NCBI GenBank assembly: GCA_963739995.1
Contig: CAVUCH010000008.1
Span: 1-64,000, forward strand
Source: CAVUCH01 sp963739995
GTDB lineage: Bacteria > Acidobacteriota > Vicinamibacteria > Vicinamibacterales > JAENWD01
Reading direction: 5' to 3'
Length of the DNA: 64,000 nt
Position numbers and translations under genes: made by a program
Shown: piece after piece, positions 1 through 8,811 of the stretch
Layout of the letters: each line of letters starts with the position of its first letter
Position numbering within the stretch: position 1 is the first letter of the stretch
Notes under the pieces: generated by a model
What the model saw: only the letters and a program-made list of their open reading frames with translations
What the model was told of the DNA's origin: nothing
The model's database searches: none

Positions 1-124
1 GCGCGATTTGATCGATGGACACACCGTCCTGACGTCGCTGTATGCGGATGGGAGCGACGAAATAGAGGGGCTGACCGCACGCCGAGAGCGGGTCGAGCTT
101 GGCCGCGAGCTGGGCGGCAGCCAT
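1..124 (-). CDS. Start of an unrecognised gene running off the left edge
   Basis: A leftward reading frame begins with ATG at 124 and stays open to the window edge, giving 41 codons (begins MAAAQLAAKLDPLSACGQPL). A very strong purine-rich ribosome-binding site (GGAGGGAGG) lies 5 bases upstream, which is the main reason for calling a gene. The visible part has no signal peptide or recognisable domain. It is read in the same direction as the next two genes. The function cannot be judged from this fragment. Confidence 0.6.
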   Translation of the reverse strand, partial: MAAAQLAAKLDPLSACGQPLYFVAPIRIQRRQDGVSIDQIA

Positions 125-331
125 CGCAGCCTCCCTCCCCCCGGCTGCTCTCGTCCGGGAACTGGTATACCAAGGCCTCCGGACGAGGGCCATTGCCAGC
201 CCCGCCTGCGCAGCCGCGAATCCCGGATCGTGCTGCGGAACCCGCATGGACGAGTCGATTGCGAGCCGGCGGGCAGCGACCCGGCCTCGATGGAGTACGG
301 ATCGGTTCGCCGCGCGCCGGCTCGTGTCGCA

Positions 332-1390
332 TCACGGTGTGGAGGGACCCGCCACCGTCAGGTAGACATCGTAGACATTCCGCCAGATCTGCTGCCCCTG
401 CTCTCCACGGAACAGGGCCTTTCCCATCAGCGAGAACTTGTTGCCGTACGCGTCGCGCCTGGCGTTTTCCTTGTACTGCGAGCTGATGGCCAGAACGCCG
501 GCCTCCGCCAGGGGCACGAGCTCGCCGGGCTCGGAGACGCCATTCCGATCGCGGTCGAACCAGAGGCGCAGCCGCGAATATGCGGTGTCCCGCGCGTCGA
601 TGATGCGATCGGGCGTGCCACCGCCGTACCCGGGACCCTCGAGCATCAGGAGCGCGTCGAATCCGTTCTCGGTGCGCGGGTCCACGCTCTCGGCGTACGC
701 GGGTGTCCGCGATCCGAACAACTCCTCCCCCGAATCGATGCGCCCGTTGTTGTTCCGATCCAGCACCAGCCACCCATCGTCACTCCCAGGCTCCGTCCAG
801 GCAATCGTCTCGGCGAGGATGCCGTCCGCATCGATGTCGAACGCGACCCCCTCATTGGCGCTGGTGAGACGGTAGCCGTCACCTGCCGTGTCGATCAGGA
901 TGGGACTCAGCGCGACGCAGGCACAGAGCGACGGCTTGAACTCGTAGCCCGGTCCGCAGTCGGAGGCGGTCAGCTTGCAGGTGTAGGTGCCCTGCGCCAC
1001 CAGAGCCTGACCGTACGTGTTTCCGAGGTTGTTCCAGGTGCCGCTAGTCATCCAAATCAGCCAGTGCTTCGCCGTGGAGTGCCACGTGCCGAACGCCGGC
1101 ACGGCCCTGGTGAACGATACGGCCGCCGAATAAAGCTGCCGGGACGAGTTGATGTACGGCGTGGTCAGGCCGTCGACCCACGCCTCCGTCTGCACTTGGA
1201 GCGGACACGTGTTGATCGGCCGGCTGGTGGTGGCGGACACGTCCACCGAACGTGCATAGCCAGGCGTCTGCCGCATGGAATGCGAGACGCTGGCTGCGCC
1301 GCAGTTGATTTGCGCGGCGGCCGGTCCCGGCGCCGCAACGAGGCCGGCCAGCATGAGCGCGGGCACGGCGATCCGAATGACAGCAGTCAT
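332..1390 (-). CDS. Secreted protein with EF-hand/dockerin-like calcium-binding loops
   Basis: 352 residues. The start ATG is preceded by GGAGGA at 6-base spacing. Residues 1-27 form a signal peptide ending in AAAQ, so the product is exported. The middle and C-terminal half carry acidic Dx[DN]x[DN]G-type loops: DIDADGI, DRNNNGRIDSGEELFG (about residue 215) and DRDRNGVSEPGE (about residue 285). These resemble EF-hand/dockerin calcium sites followed by the hydrophobic GFDALLML and SRLRLWFDRDRNG stretches seen in many secreted calcium-binding bacterial proteins. Several cysteines in the N-terminal half suggest disulfides. The biological role is unknown; calcium binding is inferred from the loops. 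Confidence 0.75.
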   Translation of the reverse strand: MTAVIRIAVPALMLAGLVAAPGPAAAQINCGAASVSHSMRQTPGYARSVDVSATTSRPINTCPLQVQTEAWVDGLTTPYINSSRQLYSAAVSFTRAVPAFGTWHSTAKHWLIWMTSGTWNNLGNTYGQALVAQGTYTCKLTASDCGPGYEFKPSLCACVALSPILIDTAGDGYRLTSANEGVAFDIDADGILAETIAWTEPGSDDGWLVLDRNNNGRIDSGEELFGSRTPAYAESVDPRTENGFDALLMLEGPGYGGGTPDRIIDARDTAYSRLRLWFDRDRNGVSEPGELVPLAEAGVLAISSQYKENARRDAYGNKFSLMGKALFRGEQGQQIWRNVYDVYLTVAGPSTP

Positions 1391-1416
1391 GGGTATTCCT
1401 CCGATCGGTGACGGCG

Positions 1417-1953
1417 CTATTCAGGCGATCGCCACCGTGCGAGATCTGACTTGTGAACGAACGCCGTGATCGCGGCCTTGTTCTCAGCCACCCAATTCAG
1501 GAGCGCTGATTGGGATTCGGTGCTGAAGGCCTGCAGCAGCCGGTCACGCGATGCGAGGATCTCTCGGCGGTAGTCGAGATCGATCGCAAAGGCTTCATCG
1601 TTCGCCTTCGCAACCATCGCGGGATCCGTGGTCGTTGGGTGCGGGTACTTCTCCATCAGCCTCGCGCCGCGGGCTTCCCGGCGGGCCTGGCGCGCCGCGT
1701 GTGCGACCGCTTCCTTCTCGAGCAGCTCGAACTCCCCGGCGGAGAGCGCCACGCGGAGATCGTGCGTGAACCCGCTGTCTCGGCCCTGCCACTGCTTCAG
1801 CAACGCGAACGAGTGCTCCCACACGAGCCACTCCGGAATCTGCGACGGCTGCGACGCGCCGTTGAACGTCAGGATGTCCGCTTGTTTGTTCTCTCTGGCC
1901 GGAGCCGCCTGCGTGACGAAGGTCGCGGCGATGACGAGCAGCGCGGTGAACAC
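1417..1953 (-). CDS. Hypothetical exported protein
   Basis: I place the start at the GTG at 1953, which gives 178 residues beginning MFTALLVIAATFVTQAAPA, a good signal peptide. AAAGG lies about 8 bases upstream. An open frame extends further upstream to 2118 but its first 55 codons lack protein-like composition. The mature part is charged and helical, with a run rich in Arg/Ala/Glu (about residues 85-105) and an AFAIDLDYRREILASRDRLLQAF helix. I do not recognise a family. It sits 26 bases before the calcium-loop protein and is read in the same direction, so the two may be co-transcribed. Confidence 0.55.
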   Translation of the reverse strand: MFTALLVIAATFVTQAAPARENKQADILTFNGASQPSQIPEWLVWEHSFALLKQWQGRDSGFTHDLRVALSAGEFELLEKEAVAHAARQARREARGARLMEKYPHPTTTDPAMVAKANDEAFAIDLDYRREILASRDRLLQAFSTESQSALLNWVAENKAAITAFVHKSDLARWRSPE

Positions 1954-2788
1954 GTTCCTGGCCTTTCTCGAGGGGCACGGCGACGGACACGTGCCCACTT
2001 CAACGGTGCTGGGGGACCCTGTTCGCCCGAACACACACCTCCGTCGAGCGTGCGCTCCGATGCCGCAGATCCCGTGTGTTGTCCCATGAGTCAAACGCCA
2101 TACCAGCCGTCCACACACGATTTCTGGCGGGTTTGGCTGTCGTGCACCCAGGCTGGTTTGCAGTGTTCAAAACCACGGGTAGAGTTTTCCCACGTGGCCG
2201 CCAGGGCATCTGAGCTCACGGGTAGCTGCGACCCTCCAGCCTGAAACACCCACCAGCCGGCGTGCGGTGAGGAGGTTCCGGGTGCCGGAGCTCGCACCCC
2301 GGCAGGTAGCAAGGCGAGGCCCACCGTGGCCGCGTGCGGAATGTGGCTCTAAGTCGTTGGCGGGATATTCCTTGCGAGCTGTGCGCGCGGGCGGACGCTT
2401 GACGGTGGCGAACCCTGGTGCGCCACCGCGACAACGGGCGTTGGCGCGTCAGCGTCATCCGCCCCGCATTCAGGGCAACTGGCGTGCCCTCCGTTGACAC
2501 TACCCGCCGCGAGGTCTGCGCACCCGCTCTGCCTCTGACCGGATATCAGGCGGTCGCCCACTTCCCTGCCGGACGCTTCGCGCTTGCGGCGCGTTTGTGG
2601 TCGTCCGAGTGCCGCCTGCTGCTCGCCTTCCCTGCCACGACCGCCACGATGGGCGGCCGGGCATTGGTGACGCTCCGCAGAACGCGCTCCAGCGCCTCAC
2701 CCGCAGCGTGGATAAGCTGCGCTGGTGGTTCACCGATCGGTGAACCCCTGACACCCCGATTCTCGTATCCTTCCCTCGTGAGGTAGTG
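1954..2788. other. 835-base stretch without a convincing gene
   Basis: Frames on both strands here are short, mutually overlapping and of unnatural composition. A leftward frame near 2350-2560 contains CPECGADD, which resembles one half of a zinc ribbon, but nothing around it looks like a protein. The only clear structure is a 20-base perfect palindrome at 2727-2746 just ahead of the DUF4097 gene. The stretch could be a decayed gene or a long regulatory region. Confidence 0.4.
2727..2746. promoter_or_regulatory. 20-bp perfect palindrome, probable repressor operator
   Basis: GGTTCACCGATCGGTGAACC is a perfect dyad ending 42 bases before the start of the DUF4097 lipoprotein. Its size and symmetry fit a dimeric helix-turn-helix regulator of TetR or similar type. 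No regulator gene is adjacent, so the binding protein is unknown. A terminator is unlikely because there is no loop and no T-run. Confidence 0.5.
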
Positions 2789-3682
2789 ATGTCACAACGC
2801 AGGATTCGTTTGAGTGCGTGCCTGTTCGCGGGGCTGACTTTGGCCGGATGTTCGGTCAACCTGAGCGCCGAGAAGCTCGTCAGGCGTGAAGAGCAGCGCT
2901 TCGCGGTGAGCGGGAGGCCCGAGGTCGTCCTGAAAACCTTCGATGGGGCCATCCGCGTGGAGTCGTGGGACAGGCCGGAGGTGCTCGTGACGATCGAGCG
3001 GCAGGCGGGCGACGAGAACTCGCTCAAGTCGATCGAGGTCAAGTCGGATCAGCAGGGCAACCGGATCAGCGTCGAGGTGCTGAAGCCGGAACAGAGCGCC
3101 ACCATCGATGTCGGCATGCACGTCGGCCGGTCGGCGGCGCTGATCGTGTCGGTGCCTCGGGACGCCGACGTGAGTGCCCGAAGCGGAGACGGCGCAGTAG
3201 CCGTCGAGAACATCGCCGGCAGGCTGGACGTGAACACCGGTGACGGAGCGGTCAGCGTGCGGCGCGTTGTGGGTGACGTGGTCGTGCGCACAGGCGACGG
3301 GGGCGTGTCGCTCGAAGACGTCCGTGGACAGGTGGAATTGAACACGGGTGATGGCGCCGTGAGGATCGACGGCGTGCTGCAGCGCGTCAAGGCACGCACC
3401 GGCGACGGCGCGATCGTCGTCCGCGCGAGTGACGGAAGCGCGGCCGCGGCCGACTGGGATCTCGAAACCGGCGATGGCGGGGTGACCGTGGGACTGCCCG
3501 CGGCATTCGGCGCGGAGCTCGACGCGCGCAGCAACGATGGGCGTGTCACCGTGAACGGCTTCGACATGACGGGCGCCACACGCGACGACGAGAACAGGGA
3601 AGTGAGGGGGCGTATCGGTTCGGGCGGCAGTCGACTGACCATCCGGACCGGTGATGGAGGCATCACAGTGGCGAGGAACTGA
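2789..3682 (+). CDS. DUF4097-family beta-repeat lipoprotein
   Basis: 297 residues from ATG 2789, with GAGG 5 bases upstream; a GTG directly before it is an alternative start. Residues 1-22 are a lipoprotein signal with lipobox LAGC, so the product is membrane-anchored outside the cytoplasm. The rest is a right-handed beta-repeat region in which the motif TGDGAV/TGDGGV recurs about every 20 residues (about residues 150-290). This is characteristic of DUF4097/DUF4098 adhesin-like proteins. Family members often sit near anti-sigma factor or envelope-stress genes, but none is seen here. The palindrome at 2727-2746 may control it. Confidence 0.85.
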   Translation: MSQRRIRLSACLFAGLTLAGCSVNLSAEKLVRREEQRFAVSGRPEVVLKTFDGAIRVESWDRPEVLVTIERQAGDENSLKSIEVKSDQQGNRISVEVLKPEQSATIDVGMHVGRSAALIVSVPRDADVSARSGDGAVAVENIAGRLDVNTGDGAVSVRRVVGDVVVRTGDGGVSLEDVRGQVELNTGDGAVRIDGVLQRVKARTGDGAIVVRASDGSAAAADWDLETGDGGVTVGLPAAFGAELDARSNDGRVTVNGFDMTGATRDDENREVRGRIGSGGSRLTIRTGDGGITVARN

Positions 3683-3688
3683 CGAGGG

Positions 3689-3766
3689 CCGTCTGGGCTG
3701 AAGCTGCGGCTCTACATTCCGGGACGATGGCCGCCGGGACTGAAGTCCCGGTTCTACATCCGGGAC
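3689..3766. repeat. Dispersed hairpin repeat, one full and one degenerate copy
   Basis: The full copy contains CCGGGACTGAAGTCCCGG at 3734-3751, an 8-bp stem with a GA loop, followed by TTCTACAT. A degenerate copy (gggctgaagctgcggctctacat) precedes it at about 3694-3717. The element lies between the 3' ends of two convergent genes. The same element occurs at 12190, 19043, 36295, 39876 and 60839. Confidence 0.85.
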
Positions 3767-3773
3767 GAGGGCT

Positions 3774-5861
3774 TCAGGACGGCAGCAGCACGAATACCTG
3801 CAGCAGCGGCCTGGTCACTGAGGCATCCCGGCGGGGCGGAGCAACGACCACCGTATAGGAGCCGGCCGCAAGCCCGCCAGTGGGGATCGCGCACGCGTAT
3901 CGGATGCGGCGCTTCCGCGCGTCCGGAAAGGCCTCGCCGTGCGCGGTGACCCCGGTCACCGGCTTGCCCCCGAACAGCAGCGCCACGCGCGGCCCCAGCG
4001 ATCCGGCGGCCAGGTCCTCGGGTGCGGGGTTGTAGATGTCGAAGAGCAGGTGAACGGTGTCTCCCTGCCGGAACACGCGCGTCGGCTGCGGCGAAAACCG
4101 CAGCGGCCCCGCATCCAGCACATCGTCTCCCTCGGCCGCCGTGTCCACGCGGCGCATGACCTCTCCGGTCATCAGCAGCGTGCTGGGCGTGGTGGCGGTT
4201 CGGTAGTCGGGCACGGTCACCTGGCCCTCGGCGCCGCCCAGACGCCCGGTGTGCTCGTCGCGGAACACCACCCGCCACGTGTGCTTGCCGGGCGACAGCG
4301 CAATGACGTCGCTGAGGGCCACGACCGCGCGCTGGTCCTGCTGCACCGTTTCCCAGTGGGCGGGATCCGCCGTGCTGGAGAGGCGCCGTTCGAAATAGAT
4401 CGGCAGCCGCGATTCGTCCTCGCTGGCGATTCGCACGAGCGCCGTAGCCTCGAGCCGCCGCGCGCCGTCGTTTCCCCTGGCCTTGAGCGCATTCGCCCGC
4501 ACGCCCGCACTCAGCACGAGCGCCGGCGAGCCGTCGCCCGCGGCGAACACGGAGGCGTTCGCGGCCACGGGCAGGTCCTTCGGGACATCGGTGAGCAGGG
4601 CCTTCCGGAGCGCCAGGCCTTTGTCTCCGGACGATGTGACGTTCGCCGACGGTTCGTAGTAGCCCTTGGTGGCTTCGACCTTCGCGCCGGGGTGCCGGAC
4701 GCTGACCTTGATCCGCCGGTATCTGCCGCTCGCGGTGAGATCGACCGGGTAGTATCCGAGCAGATAATAGCCGCTCGCATCCTGCGCGACCGCGCTGAAG
4801 ATGTCGCCAAGATCGTTGGTTGCCGGAATCTCGCGGCCGTTGGTTGCGACGGCCAGCGCGGTAAGGCCCTCCTGCCCAAGGGCCTGCTGCTCCATCATTC
4901 CTGCGACGTCCACCGTGAAGCGCCGGCGTCGATCGATCCCCAGCGGCACGAGCCGGTCGGTGGCGGGAATGAGCGTCTCGAGCCCGCGGCTGTTCATCGT
5001 ATAGAAGCTGACGCGGCTGAACGCCGCGCGACTCGCGATCTGGCGCAGCGCGGGGACGTTATCCGACTCGACGCGCAGGCCCGGCCGCAGCAGCACGACA
5101 ACCTTCTTGCCGGGCAGCCGCGACAGGCGGTCGACGAGATCCTCGTAGCGGCGCAGCGCCACTTCCCCGTACAGCGGCAGCTGCCGATCGATGCGGCTCT
5201 CGGTGAGGAAGGGACGGCCGAACTGTGCGGTCTCCTCGATCTTCTCCGGACGCGACACAAAGCCCGGGATCGGCACGACCGCTTCCTCCTGCCTCCGCAT
5301 GTCGGTGGCCATGGCCCGCTCGTCCTCGGCGTCCTGCTGCTGCGGCCGCGTGGGATCGATGATGCCGGTGCCGCCTTCGCTGCCGAACGGGGCGCGCGCG
5401 AGCTGCTCGACGATCTCGATCAGCCGCTGTCGATCGTCGGTGAAGGCGCGTCCGCCGATGGAGATCCTGAATCCGGGCTGCAGCTGCGCCGACACGAACC
5501 GCCGGAGCGCGTCGCTGACCCGCCGGACGTCGGCGGGATCGGTTTCCGTCTGGATGTAGACCCAGGTGGCCGCGGGTGGGATGGTCACCGATGTCGGGGT
5601 GCCTGGGTTGCGTGCATCCCCGGGAACAGGAAGCGTCCGCTCGACGGATGCCATGTAGGCGACGCTCGCGATATCGTGCGTGACGCCGTTCTCCTGCAGC
5701 GTGAAGTCGCCGCGCCGCAACCCGGCCACCGGCTTGCCGGAACCATCGGTGACGCGCGTCTCGACTTCGACGAGCCGGACCTCGACGCGGAATTCCGGCC
5801 CCTGCGCGGTGACCGTGACGCCCGCCGCCAGCAGCAACGCGCCGATCGCTATGCGCCGCAT
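3774..5861 (-). CDS. VWFA-related acidobacterial-type secreted protein
   Basis: 695 residues from ATG 5861, chosen because GAGGGG lies 5 bases upstream and a signal peptide (MRRIAIGALLLAAGVTVTAQG) follows at once. An open frame upstream is discarded. Residues 25-110 (FRVEVRLVEVETRVTDGSGKPVAGL..DFTLQENG) and the middle von Willebrand A-like part (KKVVVLLRPGL, FYTMNSRGLETLIP) match the VWFA-related family abundant in Acidobacteria. The block GYYLLGYYP..YRRIKVSVRHPGAKVEATKGYY is also diagnostic. The C-terminal 200 residues look like beta-sandwich domains. A periplasmic or secreted location is likely. The function of the family is unknown. Confidence 0.85.
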   Translation of the reverse strand: MRRIAIGALLLAAGVTVTAQGPEFRVEVRLVEVETRVTDGSGKPVAGLRRGDFTLQENGVTHDIASVAYMASVERTLPVPGDARNPGTPTSVTIPPAATWVYIQTETDPADVRRVSDALRRFVSAQLQPGFRISIGGRAFTDDRQRLIEIVEQLARAPFGSEGGTGIIDPTRPQQQDAEDERAMATDMRRQEEAVVPIPGFVSRPEKIEETAQFGRPFLTESRIDRQLPLYGEVALRRYEDLVDRLSRLPGKKVVVLLRPGLRVESDNVPALRQIASRAAFSRVSFYTMNSRGLETLIPATDRLVPLGIDRRRRFTVDVAGMMEQQALGQEGLTALAVATNGREIPATNDLGDIFSAVAQDASGYYLLGYYPVDLTASGRYRRIKVSVRHPGAKVEATKGYYEPSANVTSSGDKGLALRKALLTDVPKDLPVAANASVFAAGDGSPALVLSAGVRANALKARGNDGARRLEATALVRIASEDESRLPIYFERRLSSTADPAHWETVQQDQRAVVALSDVIALSPGKHTWRVVFRDEHTGRLGGAEGQVTVPDYRTATTPSTLLMTGEVMRRVDTAAEGDDVLDAGPLRFSPQPTRVFRQGDTVHLLFDIYNPAPEDLAAGSLGPRVALLFGGKPVTGVTAHGEAFPDARKRRIRYACAIPTGGLAAGSYTVVVAPPRRDASVTRPLLQVFVLLPS

Positions 5862-6183
5862 GGGTTCCCCTCGATCAGTTCTTCGTCGGTCGAGGATACC
5901 CCGAAACTCCACAGCAGGCCGGGAGCTCGCCGTCACGTGATGGCGGGTAGCCAAGAGCTTCGGGCCTGCGGACGGCAGCCGGGCATCCGACCGCCCGGCA
6001 GTCGTGCGCCCAACGACGCACGTTAGCAGCATCGTGGTGAAAAGGCCGGCTGCATTTGGCCGCCGATGCATCCCGCCGGCTGCGTTGCTTCTTCCTCACA
6101 TACTGCCCGGTATTCTCGGTCGTCGCGCCTTGCCGGCGGGGCGCCTCCGCGCCCTCGGTGCGACGCCGGTCTTTCACCACGGG
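5862..6183. other. Intergenic region, no gene seen
   Basis: This lies between the start of the VWFA-related gene and the stop of the GH3 gene. It holds a degenerate stretch reading CACCGAGGGCGCGGAGGCGC on the minus strand, a type of low-information sequence common between genes in such genomes. The 9-mer GCAGCCGGC recurs on that strand 46 bases apart (6040-6094). I see no promoter with good consensus and no conserved short protein. Confidence 0.4.
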
Positions 6184-8022
6184 CTAGCGGGCGCCCCGTA
6201 CCAGCCCGTCTCCCGCGGCAGCAAAGTTGGGAATCGTGATTGGCAGACGTCCACCGATCGGGATGTCCCCCGACAGGGCGCGCACGGCGGACGTCTCGGC
6301 GACGTCTCCGAAGTCGTAGGTCAGCAGGGCGGCGGGAAGGTCTGGCAACGACCCGGCCACATAGGGATTCCCGAAGAAACACGCGACCGTCGGCCGCTCC
6401 GCCGAGGACGCACGGGCGAGCGTCGTGAGCAGGCGCGTGACCTCGGGTGACAGGTCGAGGCGTCCGCTGCCGGATGCGGCGCGCACGTAAAGCGCGACGA
6501 TCACCGCGTCGTGCCGCGGTGCGAGCGCGCGGACCAGGTCGAGCTCCGCCGCCGTGCTGCGGTCGGACAGCTCGAGAGCCGTGACGCCAGGCCAGCGGGC
6601 GGTGAGCGCCGGCACGAAGCTCCGCCCAGGTGCCGCGACACGCCAGTTCGAGAGGTAGTCAACAACCGACAGGTGCAGGACGCGCGCGGTCTTCGGCACC
6701 TGGAGTGGGATGGTGCCCTGCGTGTCGCGGAGCAGCGTGACCGCACGCTCGCTCACGGACCTCGCCACCTCACGATGCGCCCGCCCGCCAACGAGGTCCG
6801 GAACGCGATCGAGGGGGACGATACGCTCAGCGTGCAGTCCAAGCTGCGCCTTGAGCTCGAGGATGCGGCGCACCGACTGATCGATGCGCTCGTGCGACAG
6901 CCGTCCGCCGGCGATTGCCTCACGCAATGCCGTGATCGCCGCCCGATCGTCCGGCGAGTGCAGCACCACATCGCTGCCCGCCTCGATGGTGCGCACGGCG
7001 GCGTCGCCGGACGGCATCATCTTCGTGATGGCCTGCATCGACATCGAGTCGGTGACGATCAATCCATCGAAGGCGAGGTCCCTGCGCAAGAGGCCGGTGA
7101 TCGCCTTCGGGCTGAGCGTCGCCGGCTGCGACCTGGTGTCATCGACGGCAGGCACTTCGAGGTGGCCGACCATCACGGCCTGTGCTCCCGCGGCAATGCC
7201 GGCGCGGAACGGGGCCAGCTCCACCTGGTCCAGCCGGTCGCGCGGGTGGGGCACGGTTGCGAGCCCGATGTGGGTGTCCACGTCCGTGTCGCCGTGCCCG
7301 GGGAAGTGCTTGAGCGTGGCGATCACCCCGGCGTCCTGCAGTCCCCGCGCGAACGCCGCGGCATGCTCACCGACGCGAGAGGGATCCTCCCCGAATGATC
7401 GGGTGTTGATGACTGGATTGCGTGGGTTGTTGTTGACGTCAGCGACCGGTGCGAAATCCATGTGCACGCCGAGCGCGCGCATTTCGACGCCCGTGAGTCG
7501 TCCCGCTTGCTGCGTGAGCGCCTTATCGCCAGCCGCGCCGAAGGCCATCGCGCGGGGGAACTGCGTCGCTCCGCGGATGCGCATGCCGACGCCCCATTCG
7601 AAATCACCGGCGTTGAGCAGTGGAAGCGGCGAGACCCGCTGCAGCCGGTTGAGCGTGGCTGCCGCCGAGAGCGGATCACCGAGGATGACGCTGCCGTACG
7701 TCGGATTCAGCAGCACACCGGGAACAGGCTCGGATCCTCCGAAGACGAGGAAGCCGCCTACGTGCCACTTCTCGGCGAGCTCCCGCAGCCGCTCGAAGGT
7801 ATCGCTGTCGGTGCTGAGGAACGTCGAATCGAGGCCCGGGAACACGAGCTGCGCGGCCTTGTCGTCCGTCGACATCGTCGCGAGGGTGCGATCGACCCAG
7901 CGAGCGGCGTCCTCGTCGAGCAGCCGCGGCCCGGGCGGACCCGCGACCGTGAGAGACGTGCTCACCGCGAGACATGCCGCGACGAGTCGGCCAGCAGATC
8001 TGCGCAGCGGGCTCTCGTTCAC
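6184..8022 (-). CDS. Secreted glycoside hydrolase family 3 beta-N-acetylhexosaminidase-like enzyme
   Basis: 612 residues from GTG 8022, with GAGG 6 bases upstream and a signal peptide (VNESPLRRSAGRLVAACLAVS) following. The frame is open to 8256, but that part is minisatellite. The catalytic barrel shows the NagZ-type motif KHFPGHGDTDVDTH and the nucleophile Asp in GLIVTDSMSM (about residue 323). A second alpha/beta domain occupies roughly residues 430-610. GH3 enzymes with this motif hydrolyse beta-1,4-linked N-acetylglucosamine, as in muropeptide recycling or chitin breakdown. The signal peptide and extra C-terminal domain separate it from the short cytoplasmic NagZ, so it probably acts in the periplasm or outside. 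The exact substrate is not determined. Confidence 0.88.
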   Translation of the reverse strand: MNESPLRRSAGRLVAACLAVSTSLTVAGPPGPRLLDEDAARWVDRTLATMSTDDKAAQLVFPGLDSTFLSTDSDTFERLRELAEKWHVGGFLVFGGSEPVPGVLLNPTYGSVILGDPLSAAATLNRLQRVSPLPLLNAGDFEWGVGMRIRGATQFPRAMAFGAAGDKALTQQAGRLTGVEMRALGVHMDFAPVADVNNNPRNPVINTRSFGEDPSRVGEHAAAFARGLQDAGVIATLKHFPGHGDTDVDTHIGLATVPHPRDRLDQVELAPFRAGIAAGAQAVMVGHLEVPAVDDTRSQPATLSPKAITGLLRRDLAFDGLIVTDSMSMQAITKMMPSGDAAVRTIEAGSDVVLHSPDDRAAITALREAIAGGRLSHERIDQSVRRILELKAQLGLHAERIVPLDRVPDLVGGRAHREVARSVSERAVTLLRDTQGTIPLQVPKTARVLHLSVVDYLSNWRVAAPGRSFVPALTARWPGVTALELSDRSTAAELDLVRALAPRHDAVIVALYVRAASGSGRLDLSPEVTRLLTTLARASSAERPTVACFFGNPYVAGSLPDLPAALLTYDFGDVAETSAVRALSGDIPIGGRLPITIPNFAAAGDGLVRGAR

Positions 8023-8049
8023 TCTCAGCCTCTTTCTCGGTCCAACACG

Positions 8050-8250
<201 letters not shown>

Positions 8251-8307
8251 GCACATGCCGCGAGTGCATTGTGCATCGTCCCTCGCGTCCTGTCAGATAA
8301 TCACCCT

Positions 8308-8811
8308 ATGTCCGTCAGCGAACACCGGAGCCATGCGCCGTCCTCCGTGCGTTGCGCCGTCGTCACGGTGAGCGATACGCGCACCGAGGCCACCGACACG
8401 AGCGGCCGTGCGATCGTGGAGTTGCTCGGAGCGCATGGCCACGCGGTCCCGTTCCGGACGATTGTGCCTGACGACACGGTGCGCATCGGAGAGGTGCTCG
8501 ATCGGATGCTGGGACGTGAGGACGTGGACGTGGTGCTCTGCACGGGCGGCACCGGCATCGCCGCACGGGACGGCACGTACGAGGTCGTGAGCGCGCGGAT
8601 CGAGAAGCGGCTCGATGGCTTCGGCGAGCTGTTCAGGATGCTGAGCTACACGGATGTGGGTCCCGCCGCGATGCTGAGCCGGGCGTGCGCCGGCCTTGCA
8701 CGCGGGAGGATTCTCGTTGCCATGCCGGGCTCCGAGGCTGCCGTGCGCCTGGCCATGCACAAGCTTCTGCTGCCGGAGCTCGGACACATGGTGCGTGAGG
8801 CGCGCCGCTGA
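8308..8811 (+). CDS. moaB: Molybdenum cofactor biosynthesis protein B (MoaB/Mog family)
   Basis: 167 residues from ATG 8308. The frame is open further upstream but runs through the minisatellite, so that extension is rejected. The fold motif CTGGTGIAARDGTYE (about residues 75-90) and VTVSDTRTEATDTSG near the N-terminus match the MoaB/Mog family, which binds molybdopterin and in Mog-type members adenylates it. The protein is cytoplasmic. Its stop codon overlaps the moeA start (ATGA), so the two are translationally coupled. This supports a joint role in the last steps of Mo-cofactor assembly. Confidence 0.92.
   Translation: MSVSEHRSHAPSSVRCAVVTVSDTRTEATDTSGRAIVELLGAHGHAVPFRTIVPDDTVRIGEVLDRMLGREDVDVVLCTGGTGIAARDGTYEVVSARIEKRLDGFGELFRMLSYTDVGPAAMLSRACAGLARGRILVAMPGSEAAVRLAMHKLLLPELGHMVREARR

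Noticed and set aside
2349..2561. Small zinc-ribbon protein (CPECGADD) on the minus strand
   Set aside because: Only one CxxC pair, no ribosome-binding site, and the surrounding translation is not protein-like.
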